From: Galbibacter pacificus
Lineage (GTDB): Bacteria > Bacteroidota > Bacteroidia > Flavobacteriales > Flavobacteriaceae
Reading direction: 5' to 3'
DNA: 64,000 nucleotides
NCBI RefSeq assembly: GCF_029603165.1
Contig: NZ_JAQSVC010000004.1
Span: forward strand, 360,558 to 424,557
The notes under the pieces are model-generated. The model saw nothing but the letters and a program-made list of their open reading frames with translations. It did not search any database and had not been told where the DNA came from. Below are positions 54,422-63,815 of the stretch, piece by piece (the first letter of the stretch is position 1; each line of letters starts with the position of its first letter). Both the position numbers and the translations under genes were made by a program.

Positions 54422-57400
54422 ATGCAAAAAAAATATATTTTAAGGGATAGGTGCACCCTTTTATTTGCCCTTCTCATTTTTTCTACGGGCACCTGTTCCC
54501 TCTTCGGGAATACCAAGGATGTTAATTTGTTTGATTTGGCTGCCTATCAACATCGGATCAAGGGGACGGTCACCGATTCCAATGGCATTCCCATCCAGGG
54601 AGTGAACGTAGGGATAAAAGGTTCTTCAAGTGGCACTTTTTCGGATGAAAAAGGGGCCTTTTACCTGGAGGCCGTCCCTTCCGATGTTTTGATACTGAGC
54701 TATATCGGGTTCAAGAAACTGGAGGTCGCCGTGGGAAGCTCGACGGAACTTTCCCTGGTGCTGGAAGAGGACGTAACCGATCTGGGCGCCGTTACGGTCA
54801 ATGCCGGGTATTATACAGTTACTGAAAAGGAACGTACCGGAAGTATCAGTAAAATAACTTCTAAATCAATTGATGACCAACCCGTAGCCAGCCCACTGGC
54901 AGCTATGCAAGGGCAGATGTCAGGAGTACTGATCACCCAAAATACCGGGGTCTCCGGTGGAGGGTTCAATATTCAGGTTCGTGGGGTAAACAGCCTTCGT
55001 GCCGATGGGAATGCGCCCCTCTATATCGTCGATGGGGTGCCCTTTTCATCAGAATCACTGGGGAGTACCTCCCTCTCGGGAGCGATACTCGGCGGGGCTT
55101 CAAGTCCCCTGAATAGTATCAACCCTTCCGATATACAAAGTATCGAGGTATTAAAAGATGCGGATGCCACCGCTATTTATGGCTCCAGGGGAGCCAATGG
55201 AGTGGTGCTCATTACCACAAAGAAAGGTAAAGCCGGGAAAACAAGTTTATCACTTAATACATATACAAGTGCCGGGACCCTGGCCCGAACAATGAACCTG
55301 ATGGATACTCAAGAATATATAGCAATGCGCCGGGAAGCCTATAAAAATGACGGTATCGATCCATATCCCTCAAGTGCCTATGATGTCAATGGGACATGGG
55401 ATCAAAACCGATATACGGACTGGCAAAAAGAACTCAGCGGGGGTACGGCATGGACCACCAATACTCAATTGGGGATATCGGGAGGGAATGAGAACACACG
55501 CTTTTTAATTAGTGGAACCCATCGAAAGGAAACATCTGTTTTTCCCGGGGATAACGGCTACCATAGAACCAGCGTTCACAATAACCTTAACCACCGTAGC
55601 GATGATGAGCGCTTTTCCATGAACATGTCCGTGGACTACGCAGCAGAGACCAACAACCAAATGTTTGCCGACCTTACAAGTGATGCCATGACATTGCCCC
55701 CCAATGCGCCAGCCTTGTATAACGAAGACGGGAGCCTGAATTGGGAAGAGGGTACTTTTTCGAACCCCTTGGCGGATATGGCATCCCGATATAGGTCAAA
55801 GACAAAAAACCTGATAGCCAATGGACTGTTCTCCTATAAAGTGATCCCGTCCCTTACAGCTAAAATCAGTACGGGATATACAAGTACCAGGTTAACGGAA
55901 ATTCGAACGCTCCCCTCAACGGTTTATAACTCGGCCATTGGATTGACAAGTGCCAATTCCATGCTTTTCCATAACAGTGGGGATCGCTATTCATGGATCG
56001 TAGAGCCACAACTGGAGTGGAATGCCGGTTGGGGCAAAAATACACTGGCGGCGTTAATAGGGGCTACTTTTCAGACAAATCAAAGCGAGACCCTGAATCA
56101 AATAGGCAGGGGGTTCTCAAGCAATGAGCTTATTGAAAGCCTTGCGGCGGCCGAGACGGTTAATGTAAGCAACCACACTCAAAGTGAATATAAATATCAG
56201 GCCATATATGCCAGGGTCAATTATAAATGGGATGGTAAATACCTTATTAATTTAACCGGTAGAAGGGATGGCTCCTCCCGATTTGGGAGCAATAGGCGAT
56301 ATGCTACCTTTGGGGCTGTTGGAATGGCATGGCTGTTCGCCCGGGAAAAGTTTGTTGAAAATGCGGTGCCGTGGCTTAGTTTTGGAAAGGTTAGGGCAAG
56401 CTATGGGACAACGGGGAACGACCAGATAGGGGATTATCAATACCTGAACACCTATAGCGTTAGCGGAGGCCTGTACGATGGGGTGATAGGGCTTCAGCCC
56501 AGTAGGTTGTATAATCCCGATTTTGGATGGGAGGTCAATAAAAAACTGGAGATGGCCTTGGAACTGGGATTCCTTGAGGACCGTATTTCCCTTACCGGTG
56601 CTTGGTACCAAAACAGGTCTTCAAACCAGCTTGTCGGGATACCCCTACCGGCAACGACCGGGTTTAGCTCTATTCAGGCAAATTTAGGGGCTACGGTTGA
56701 GAATGTTGGCTGGGAGTTTGACCTAAGGACACTGAATGTTCAAGGGGAAGGGTTTAAATGGACAAGCAGCCTGAACCTAAGTATTCCTAAAAATAAACTA
56801 TTGGAGTTTGAAAACCTGGAAGGCTCTACCTATGCGAATCAATATGTCATAGGACAGCCCGTGAATATTCAAAAACTATATCACTACACAGGGATAAATC
56901 CCGATACCGGAGTCTATACCTTTGAAGATTATGATCTTGACGGGCAGGTGAGTACCCCCAATGACAGACAGTTTTTGGCAAATATAGACCCCGATTTTTA
57001 CGGGGGGCTGAGCAATAACATTCAGTATAAAAACTGGAACTTGGACTTTCTCTTCCAATTTGTAAAACAACAAGGACGAAACTACCTATATGGTCTGAAA
57101 ATTCCCGGGGCAATGCTCAATATGCCCGCCTATGTATTGGATCATTGGCCGGAGAATGGGACGGAGGCCGCCATTCAAAGATATACCACCGGAATCCATG
57201 GTGATGCTAGAAATGCATACCTCAGGCATGGCAGTAGCTCAGCAATCATTAGCGATGCCTCTTACATAAGGCTGAAAAATATAAATGTTTCCTATACAAT
57301 TCCCAGACAATGGTCTAAACTGTTTTCAGCCAGAATATACATGCAGGGACAAAACCTTTTGACCCTGACCAAATACAAAGGGCAGGATCCGGAATCCCAA

Positions 57401-57460
57401 CTAGGATCCTATATACCGCCACTGAAACAATATGCCCTGGGAATACATCTTGAATTTTAA
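54422..57460 (+). CDS. SusC/RagA-family TonB-dependent outer-membrane receptor
   Basis: A 1012-residue outer-membrane transporter. After a signal region come a carboxypeptidase-like domain (about 47-125, KGTVTDSNGIPIQGVNVGIK), a plug domain (IYIVDGVPF-type strand near 205, and IEVLKDADATAIYGSRGANG near 240) and a 22-strand barrel to the C-terminus (ALGIHLEF). It takes up a ligand held by its SusD partner, driven by TonB. The next gene is an S9 peptidase, suggesting peptide rather than glycan substrates. No sigma/anti-sigma pair or glycosidase accompanies it. Confidence 0.92.
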   Translation: MQKKYILRDRCTLLFALLIFSTGTCSLFGNTKDVNLFDLAAYQHRIKGTVTDSNGIPIQGVNVGIKGSSSGTFSDEKGAFYLEAVPSDVLILSYIGFKKLEVAVGSSTELSLVLEEDVTDLGAVTVNAGYYTVTEKERTGSISKITSKSIDDQPVASPLAAMQGQMSGVLITQNTGVSGGGFNIQVRGVNSLRADGNAPLYIVDGVPFSSESLGSTSLSGAILGGASSPLNSINPSDIQSIEVLKDADATAIYGSRGANGVVLITTKKGKAGKTSLSLNTYTSAGTLARTMNLMDTQEYIAMRREAYKNDGIDPYPSSAYDVNGTWDQNRYTDWQKELSGGTAWTTNTQLGISGGNENTRFLISGTHRKETSVFPGDNGYHRTSVHNNLNHRSDDERFSMNMSVDYAAETNNQMFADLTSDAMTLPPNAPALYNEDGSLNWEEGTFSNPLADMASRYRSKTKNLIANGLFSYKVIPSLTAKISTGYTSTRLTEIRTLPSTVYNSAIGLTSANSMLFHNSGDRYSWIVEPQLEWNAGWGKNTLAALIGATFQTNQSETLNQIGRGFSSNELIESLAAAETVNVSNHTQSEYKYQAIYARVNYKWDGKYLINLTGRRDGSSRFGSNRRYATFGAVGMAWLFAREKFVENAVPWLSFGKVRASYGTTGNDQIGDYQYLNTYSVSGGLYDGVIGLQPSRLYNPDFGWEVNKKLEMALELGFLEDRISLTGAWYQNRSSNQLVGIPLPATTGFSSIQANLGATVENVGWEFDLRTLNVQGEGFKWTSSLNLSIPKNKLLEFENLEGSTYANQYVIGQPVNIQKLYHYTGINPDTGVYTFEDYDLDGQVSTPNDRQFLANIDPDFYGGLSNNIQYKNWNLDFLFQFVKQQGRNYLYGLKIPGAMLNMPAYVLDHWPENGTEAAIQRYTTGIHGDARNAYLRHGSSSAIISDASYIRLKNINVSYTIPRQWSKLFSARIYMQGQNLLTLTKYKGQDPESQLGSYIPPLKQYALGIHLEF

Positions 57461-57478
57461 TTCTTAAAACAAACCGTT

Positions 57479-58861
57479 ATGAAATATAGAGCCACTAGAC
57501 TAAAAGTATTATTTCTCCTCTTTAGTATAACAATGGGAGGATGTGATCAGTATACTGAAATAGACCTTCCCAATGACCGGTTAACCGGGGAGGCCGTTTT
57601 TAAGGATCCTTTGACCGCCGAGGCTGCCTTGTTGGACATATATGCCAACATGCGCCAGCGAGGGATGATAGCCGGAGATCTTAGTGGACTTTCCATACTA
57701 ATGGGGAGTTATAGCGATGAACTGGATTATTACGGGGTTCCTAATTCTTCTGTAGATACCTTTTATAGCCATTCGATAATTGCTTCAAATGACCTTGTTG
57801 CTACCATGTGGGAATTGGCATATAATCAGATATATGCCGCAAATGCCCTTGTCGAGGGGCTGGATACCACCGAAATTAATGAGCAGGAAGAAATAAACAG
57901 GATAAAAGGGGAAGCCTTATTTATAAGGGCCTTTCTCCATTTTTATCTTGTCAACCTTTTTGGGGAAATTCCCTATGTAACTACCACAGCATACACTGTG
58001 AATAGTACCATAGGTAGAACAGGTATAAGTGAAGTATATGATAATATTATCAGCGATCTTATCAAAGCGGAAGAATTGCTGCCAGTCGATTATAAGGGTT
58101 CGTTTCATACACGCCCCAATAAAATGGCTGCGAGGGCATTACTGGCTAGAACATACCTATATGCCGATAAAAATACAGAAGCGGTTCGGGTGGTGACAAG
58201 CGTGATAAACTCAGGATTATATCCACCAGAAATGAATCTGGAAAAAGCGTTTTTGAAAACCAGTTCGGCAACCATATGGCAATTACATTCCGGAGAAGAA
58301 CAGAAGAAAACACTCGAAGCCATTACCATGATTCCAAGTGCCACACCACCCGATATTTTATCGCTAAGAGAAGAATTGGTGTCTAGCTTTGAAACAGGAG
58401 ATATGCGAAAACAAGCGTGGGTAGGCAGTATAAGCGATGGAACGGATATCTGGTATTATCCATATAAATATAAAAATGAGAACCCCTCAGGGACAGCTGA
58501 TGAATATTCCATCATTCTGAGGATTGAAGAATTATATCTTATAAGAGCCGAAGCCTATGCCCAAACCGGAAATTTACAAGCTGCCGTAGCAGACCTAAAT
58601 GTTATCCGAAATAGGGCAGGACTCCAATCAATGCAATTATCAGATGAACAAAGCGTATTAAATGCTGTAATAGAGCAGTGGCGCTTGGAGTTCTTTAGTG
58701 AAATGGGACATCGTTGGTTTGATCTAAAACGATGGAATATGGCCGGTCAAATCCTGCCCAGTATAAAGCCCGGATGGAGGGAAACAGATATGCTGCTGCC
58801 CATACCCGAGAATGAAATTATACTCAATGATCAATTGCAACCGCAAAACCCAGGGTACTAA
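57479..58861 (+). CDS. SusD/RagB-family nutrient-uptake lipoprotein
   Basis: A 460-residue surface lipoprotein; the lipobox is MGGC (Cys22), followed by the SusD N-terminus and TPR-like helices (EAALLDIYANMRQRG, FIRAFLHFYLVNLFGEIPYV). The closing helix with WRLEFFSEMGHRWFDLKRW is a family hallmark. It binds the ligand over the SusC barrel. It lies 18 bases after SusC and 1 base before the S9 peptidase, so the three are one operon. Confidence 0.92.
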   Translation: MKYRATRLKVLFLLFSITMGGCDQYTEIDLPNDRLTGEAVFKDPLTAEAALLDIYANMRQRGMIAGDLSGLSILMGSYSDELDYYGVPNSSVDTFYSHSIIASNDLVATMWELAYNQIYAANALVEGLDTTEINEQEEINRIKGEALFIRAFLHFYLVNLFGEIPYVTTTAYTVNSTIGRTGISEVYDNIISDLIKAEELLPVDYKGSFHTRPNKMAARALLARTYLYADKNTEAVRVVTSVINSGLYPPEMNLEKAFLKTSSATIWQLHSGEEQKKTLEAITMIPSATPPDILSLREELVSSFETGDMRKQAWVGSISDGTDIWYYPYKYKNENPSGTADEYSIILRIEELYLIRAEAYAQTGNLQAAVADLNVIRNRAGLQSMQLSDEQSVLNAVIEQWRLEFFSEMGHRWFDLKRWNMAGQILPSIKPGWRETDMLLPIPENEIILNDQLQPQNPGY

Positions 58862-58862
58862 A

Positions 58863-61457
58863 ATGATAACTAAATACTCAAAAATAAGTATCGTAGCAAT
58901 TTGCCTTTTGGCATTAGTGCCAGTCCCAGCACAACAAAGACCAAAACAAACAATAGAACCTGAAGATTATAGTTCTTGGCATGAATTGGGACCCACTTCC
59001 ATCGCTCCCGATGGGAAGTGGGTTTCCTATTCACTGTTGTATGACCAAAGGATGGATACCCTATTTGTAAAACATACAGGCAGAGATTTAAAATATGTAT
59101 TGGCTGATAGTCAAATGGGGGATTTTAGTAAAAATAGTCAGTGGCTATCAACAACTAGCAAGCAAAAAGGAGTTGGGATTATAAACCTTCAAAGTGGAGC
59201 GACTACATGGATAGAAAATGGCATAAAATCATGGTTTCTAGATGATGGGGGCTTTATAGCTGTTATGCTGAGAAATGAAAAGGGGAAAAGCCTGTTACTT
59301 AAAAACCTGAATGGAAATAGGGAATTCAAAAAAGATGCTATTAAAGAAATTGAGGTAAGTCCAGATCAAAGTAAAATAGCTGTGCTGCTTAAAAATAATA
59401 CTGTAGAAATAATAGACCCGTATGAAAAGATAGGGTCTACCACCCTTGTGGAAAAATCGATGCATGACCGCGGGAACTTGATATGGAACGATAGGGGTGA
59501 TGCCGTAACATTCTTTGAAAAGCATGTTGATAAAAATGGATCGGACGCCTTGAACTTAATTTTTATTCCTGATATTTCTCAGGCCGATAAAAAAAAGGTC
59601 CTAACGCCTGATAAGATATTATCCAATGGGGAAATAATAAAACGGACTATGTATCCGTCTTTGTACATAGGCCCTAAGAAAAAACAGGTTTTCTTTTATA
59701 CCCAAAAAAAAGAATCTCAGACTCATAAAGATTCCATAGTGGAAGTTTGGAACGCTCAGGATCCCCTTGAATATGAGAAGGCAAAAAATTTACCTACATC
59801 CAGACTCTCCCTTTGGAATATACAGACCGATAAAGTAATGCCCGTTGCGGATTCTATTTATACCACCGCATTTCTGTCACCTAAAAGAAACTTTGCTATT
59901 GTATTTGATAAGTATCGGTACCAGCCTAAAAATGGAGGGGAAGGGAAATCAGATATATGGATCAGGAACCTATCAGATGGGAGCTTAAAATTAGTCTTAA
60001 AGAAATACCATTGGAATCGTTCGCTCGTAGGAATGTCACCGGATGATCGCTATATCAGCTATTTTAAAGATGGTAACTGGTGGGTCTATGAGGTTGGTTC
60101 CCAAAGACACCGATGCCTGACCCAAAAACTATCCCATTTTACAAAATATTCTTCCTATTCAGGGAAAAATACAGACTCCTATGAATTTGTAGGCTGGTCG
60201 TCCGATGCTAAATATATGATTGTACATGACAATCAGGGAGTTTGGTTGTTGAATCCCCAAAGCCCAAAGCCCATATATATCGGACTGCCAAAAAACGAAG
60301 GGGTAAGGTTAAAGGTTGCAAAAGTCAACCATAATAAAAAACCGCTGAAATCCTTTGACGCATTAAATGCCAATATGGATATGGAAAGCGGACTCTTACT
60401 TGAAGCTACCGATAATAAATATAACAGCGGATATTACCAATGGGATTTTAAAAAAGGTCTGCAAGAGCTAGTGTTTGAAAATGCTAAAATAAATAACCTC
60501 CAAAAAGCAGCGAGAACAAAAATATACATAGTAACATCACAAACAGCGGAAGTTTCTCCTCAAATATTAATAGGTTCACCCGATCAAAAACCGGAAGTAT
60601 TGGTGTCCACAAATACACACCAAAAAGACTACCTCTGGACTAGGGCTGAACTGATCGAATATAAGAATGAAAAAGGGGAGAAGCTAAAAGGAATTTTATA
60701 CTATCCGAATGATTACAATCCCCATAAAAAACACCCCATGATAGTCTATCTATATGAACGGCAATCCCAATACATTCACGACTACCAAAAACCATCGCTT
60801 TACAATACAGGAGGGTTTAACCAAATTAATTATACCTCCGATGGCTATTTTGTGCTATATCCGGATATTACCTATCAGATTGGGGCACCAGGGCCTTCAG
60901 CGGTTAATTGTGTGGAGGCCGCCGTTAAAAAAGTATTGGATGTGGTGCCAGTATATGAAAATGCCATAGGACTGATCGGGCATTCTTTCGGGGGATATGA
61001 AACGACCTATATAAGCGTTAAATCTGATCTGTTCAAAACCGCCGTAGCAGGAGGGGCAGTGACTGATTTTGTAAGTAGCTCCTTGAGCCTAGAAACCAGT
61101 GGGGAGTCCCGAATGTGGCGGTATATGGATTACCAAATGCGAATGGGAGAAATGCTTTATGATGATTTTAACGGGTATTTGGAAAATTCTACCATAAGAT
61201 ATGCAGATCAAATTAAAATTCCCTTGCTCATCTGGACAGGGAAAAAGGATTATCATGTAGGGCTAGAACAAAGCATGTACCTTCATATGGCACTGCGTAA
61301 TCTAAATAAAGAAAATGTGCTGTTACGCTATAAAGGGGAAGGACACATTTTATTGAATCCCAAAGCGCAATATGATGCGACGGTAAGGATTAAAGCTTGG
61401 TTTGACCATTATTTAAGGGGGCTGCCAATGCCTAAAGGGATATCGTGGAACTACTAA
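58863..61457 (+). CDS. S9 family prolyl-oligopeptidase-like peptidase
   Basis: An 864-residue secreted peptidase. A signal peptide (about residues 8-24, ISIVAICLLALVPVPAQ) is followed by a beta-propeller-like N-terminal half (about 30-600) and a catalytic alpha/beta-hydrolase domain (about 620-864). The nucleophile is in GHSFGGYET near residue 705, the Asp probably in WTGKKDYH near 800, and the His in GEGHILL near 833. It would trim peptides in the periplasm after or during SusCD uptake. ATG 58863, one base after the SusD stop, is used because the open frame further left is inside SusD. Confidence 0.9.
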   Translation: MITKYSKISIVAICLLALVPVPAQQRPKQTIEPEDYSSWHELGPTSIAPDGKWVSYSLLYDQRMDTLFVKHTGRDLKYVLADSQMGDFSKNSQWLSTTSKQKGVGIINLQSGATTWIENGIKSWFLDDGGFIAVMLRNEKGKSLLLKNLNGNREFKKDAIKEIEVSPDQSKIAVLLKNNTVEIIDPYEKIGSTTLVEKSMHDRGNLIWNDRGDAVTFFEKHVDKNGSDALNLIFIPDISQADKKKVLTPDKILSNGEIIKRTMYPSLYIGPKKKQVFFYTQKKESQTHKDSIVEVWNAQDPLEYEKAKNLPTSRLSLWNIQTDKVMPVADSIYTTAFLSPKRNFAIVFDKYRYQPKNGGEGKSDIWIRNLSDGSLKLVLKKYHWNRSLVGMSPDDRYISYFKDGNWWVYEVGSQRHRCLTQKLSHFTKYSSYSGKNTDSYEFVGWSSDAKYMIVHDNQGVWLLNPQSPKPIYIGLPKNEGVRLKVAKVNHNKKPLKSFDALNANMDMESGLLLEATDNKYNSGYYQWDFKKGLQELVFENAKINNLQKAARTKIYIVTSQTAEVSPQILIGSPDQKPEVLVSTNTHQKDYLWTRAELIEYKNEKGEKLKGILYYPNDYNPHKKHPMIVYLYERQSQYIHDYQKPSLYNTGGFNQINYTSDGYFVLYPDITYQIGAPGPSAVNCVEAAVKKVLDVVPVYENAIGLIGHSFGGYETTYISVKSDLFKTAVAGGAVTDFVSSSLSLETSGESRMWRYMDYQMRMGEMLYDDFNGYLENSTIRYADQIKIPLLIWTGKKDYHVGLEQSMYLHMALRNLNKENVLLRYKGEGHILLNPKAQYDATVRIKAWFDHYLRGLPMPKGISWNY

Positions 61458-61460
61458 TAA

Positions 61461-61492
61461 CAATGCCGGTGATTTTTTGGTCACCGGCATTG
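61461..61492. terminator. Bidirectional terminator between the S9 and DUF6520 genes
   Basis: Twelve perfect pairs CAATGCCGGTGA / TCACCGGCATTG with an eight-base loop, between convergent genes ending at 61457 and 61520. It separates the two halves of the island. Confidence 0.85.
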
Positions 61493-61519
61493 CTTTTATA
61501 TCGCTCAATAAAATGAATG

Positions 61520-61783
61520 TTACTGAATTTTAACATAGAGCGGTTGAGCACAATTGGAATCAGAAAGGTCATTGATACCGTCACTACATTGCTGTAAATT
61601 GAAAACAGTAGAACAGGTGGTATTGGCATCAACACATCGTTCCTGAACTTCATTCCAATAATAGCCCGGAGCATCTGCAAGGGCTGCTTGACCCATTGAA
61701 ATTTGATTGCCCGCAAAAGCGGCGCCCATAGCCAATACTACAACAGCCATAGGCATCACTAAATTTTTAAAACGCTTTTTCAT
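61520..61783 (-). CDS. DUF6520-like small secreted cysteine-rich peptide
   Basis: An 87-residue exported peptide. Residues 1-24 form a signal peptide (MKKRFKNLVMPMAVVVLAMG, AAFA). The mature part has four cysteines at 50, 57, 66 and 78 spaced to form two disulfides, and is acidic. The pattern fits the DUF6520 family of Bacteroidetes. It is 106 bases downstream of a MauE-type redox membrane protein gene on the same strand, so they are probably expressed together. Its function is not known. Confidence 0.75.
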   Translation of the reverse strand: MKKRFKNLVMPMAVVVLAMGAAFAGNQISMGQAALADAPGYYWNEVQERCVDANTTCSTVFNLQQCSDGINDLSDSNCAQPLYVKIQ

Positions 61784-61888
61784 AATAAAATGTTTTAAAT
61801 GATTAATAAATATGACTTACTCTTTTTTTATAGGTTTTCAGTCTTTCCCCTATCATCGCGCGATTTATTATTAATTTTTTATCTTCTA

Positions 61889-63385
61889 TTACCTGAACAA
61901 CCGATCCCTGATGCGGTAGGTTTGTAAATGAGTACCCACTAGACAAACCAATAAATTCCCTTCAACCCTAAAATCGGATAGCTTTTCCTTGCCGATATGT
62001 TGAATACGAAAACTCCCGATATAACTTTGCGCTATAAAATCATAAACATCGATCACAGAAGATCGATCCCATACTTTGCTGGATTCGTAATTTCCCATAA
62101 TACCTGAGTTGATAAATAGATACCGTCCGGAGGTGGCCGTAAGCTTGTTGACCATTAACGGGGGCTTTGATAACTTTCGGATAGCCCGCGAGGAAATAGT
62201 ATCGATCGAGATCTGAGCCTTGCTGATCGTATCAATAGTATTAGCGATATCATAGCTGCTGAGGTCGGACTCAGCTATAGTGTATTGATTTCGGTAAAAA
62301 TAGGTATATAATACTTTTTGATATTCCTTATTGTAAATAAGTGTGCCATCCGTATCAAAAACACCGTCTATTTGTTTCTTTAAAATGGAACGTGCCATGG
62401 TGAGCTGTGGTTCCTTTACTAAGGATAATGTACCTAGAACATTTTCATTGTTTGTATGATTGCGTGCTCGCACTACTAAAGAATCATTACGTACCGGGAC
62501 AGCTAATGAGAAGAATTCGTTTATTTTTTTGTAATCTGCCTTTTTGGTCTTTAGAAGACCTCTTAATACATAAGGAATACTTCCGTCAACAATAAAAAAA
62601 TATGGAGGAATGATCATCGTTCTGACAGCACGATAAGGAAGGCTGTCCTTCGGTATCGAAAGACGTAGGTTTTCTGTTTTTAAAAGGGAAGTATCCAATT
62701 TCTTTACCAATAATGGAGCCGTTTGGTTGGATAGATATATATTCCCTTTGTTGAATCCACTGATATAAAAAGAGTTTAATTTTAAATCTTTTTCAGCAAT
62801 CGCTCTAAGAGGGTGTTGTGTAAATCTTCGGATAAAAGGATTACGGGTGTGCATTTGTTTTTCAGAGGAGTTGTAGAGTAATGTAACGGTGGATATTGCT
62901 CCTATTGTAAGAATATTTAGGGTAGTTAGCACAAACCTCTTTGAAAGATTTAGATAATTTAAAGAAGGATGCAATGCAATATAAATAGCAAGGAGTGCCA
63001 AAAAAATAAAGGCCATATTAAAAACCAAGTGCTCACCCCATCCTAGCTTTTCCAAAACACCACCACAGGAACAGGGAACGTAGGATGCATAATTTAAGAT
63101 AATGTAGATATATACTGTGAACATGACCATTAGGGTAAAAGCACCCATGAGCCCTAATAGCCGTGTCCTTGGAAAAACTAAAAGCCCTACTATTAAAAGT
63201 TCTAAAACAGGAACTAGCCATGCCAACCAACCGGCATATACACTTAACATAGGTGATTGCCCCAACTGAATTTGAAAGTTTTCAAAGTCCAATAGCTTGC
63301 TTATCGCTGCATATACAAAAAGGAGTATGAACAGATAACTGATGATTTCAACAATTAAACCTGTATGTTTTTTACACCATTTCAT
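61889..63385 (-). CDS. MauE/DoxX-type redox-associated membrane protein with large periplasmic domain
   Basis: A 498-residue protein. Residues 1-142 are a four-helix MauE/DoxX-like module (SKLLDFENFQIQLGQSPMLS; helices about 12-30, 51-72, 77-98, 120-142) with a paired Cys105/Cys107 (YVPCSCGGV) at a membrane face. A fifth helix near 157-178 leads to a beta-strand-rich periplasmic domain of about 320 residues, possibly propeller-like. MauE helps form or transfer disulfides during methylamine dehydrogenase maturation. ATG 63385 directly follows the stop of a truncated copy (TGA, one base, ATG). Confidence 0.78.
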   Translation of the reverse strand: MKWCKKHTGLIVEIISYLFILLFVYAAISKLLDFENFQIQLGQSPMLSVYAGWLAWLVPVLELLIVGLLVFPRTRLLGLMGAFTLMVMFTVYIYIILNYASYVPCSCGGVLEKLGWGEHLVFNMAFIFLALLAIYIALHPSLNYLNLSKRFVLTTLNILTIGAISTVTLLYNSSEKQMHTRNPFIRRFTQHPLRAIAEKDLKLNSFYISGFNKGNIYLSNQTAPLLVKKLDTSLLKTENLRLSIPKDSLPYRAVRTMIIPPYFFIVDGSIPYVLRGLLKTKKADYKKINEFFSLAVPVRNDSLVVRARNHTNNENVLGTLSLVKEPQLTMARSILKKQIDGVFDTDGTLIYNKEYQKVLYTYFYRNQYTIAESDLSSYDIANTIDTISKAQISIDTISSRAIRKLSKPPLMVNKLTATSGRYLFINSGIMGNYESSKVWDRSSVIDVYDFIAQSYIGSFRIQHIGKEKLSDFRVEGNLLVCLVGTHLQTYRIRDRLFR

Positions 63386-63386
63386 G

Positions 63387-63647
63387 TCATTTGCGATTGT
63401 TCGGTTTGTTTTCCCAGGGCCGTACGCCAACAGGGCGCAATTCGGGGGTCATTAGGAACAGCGTGATAATTATTCCGGGCAAAGGGACCGGCCAGGCCGA
63501 TATATCGGCATGTTCGCCTATCATAGGGGACTGCCCCGACCGTATCCTGAAATTCTGAAAATCCAAAAACTTGCTTACCGAAGCATAAACGAACAACAAG
63601 ACATGGAAGAGGCGAGTCCCGTATATAAATGTTTCCCTGTACTTCAT
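63387..63647 (-). pseudogene. Truncated MauE/DoxX paralog
   Basis: An 86-codon frame whose first part parallels the MauE protein downstream: FVYASVSKFLDFQNFRI and SGQSPMIG against FVYAAISKLLDFENFQI and GQSPMLS. It then ends after the second helix, without the CSC motif or the periplasmic domain. This looks like a partial tandem duplication, or the remains of an older copy. It is coupled to the full gene by a one-base spacer. A functional small protein cannot be excluded. Confidence 0.65.
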
Positions 63648-63815
63648 TTTCTTAATTTTAAATGGGCCTGTTTGGGGGAGCTTGCTTTTATAGGGGTGAA
63701 ATTAATATAGAATTTTCAATAATCGTTTACATAAAACACGACTATTGTTATCAAAAACCGGTTTTTTAATGTAAAAAGCAGCAATCAAAGCTCTTTTTAA
63801 ACATTTTATATCGAC

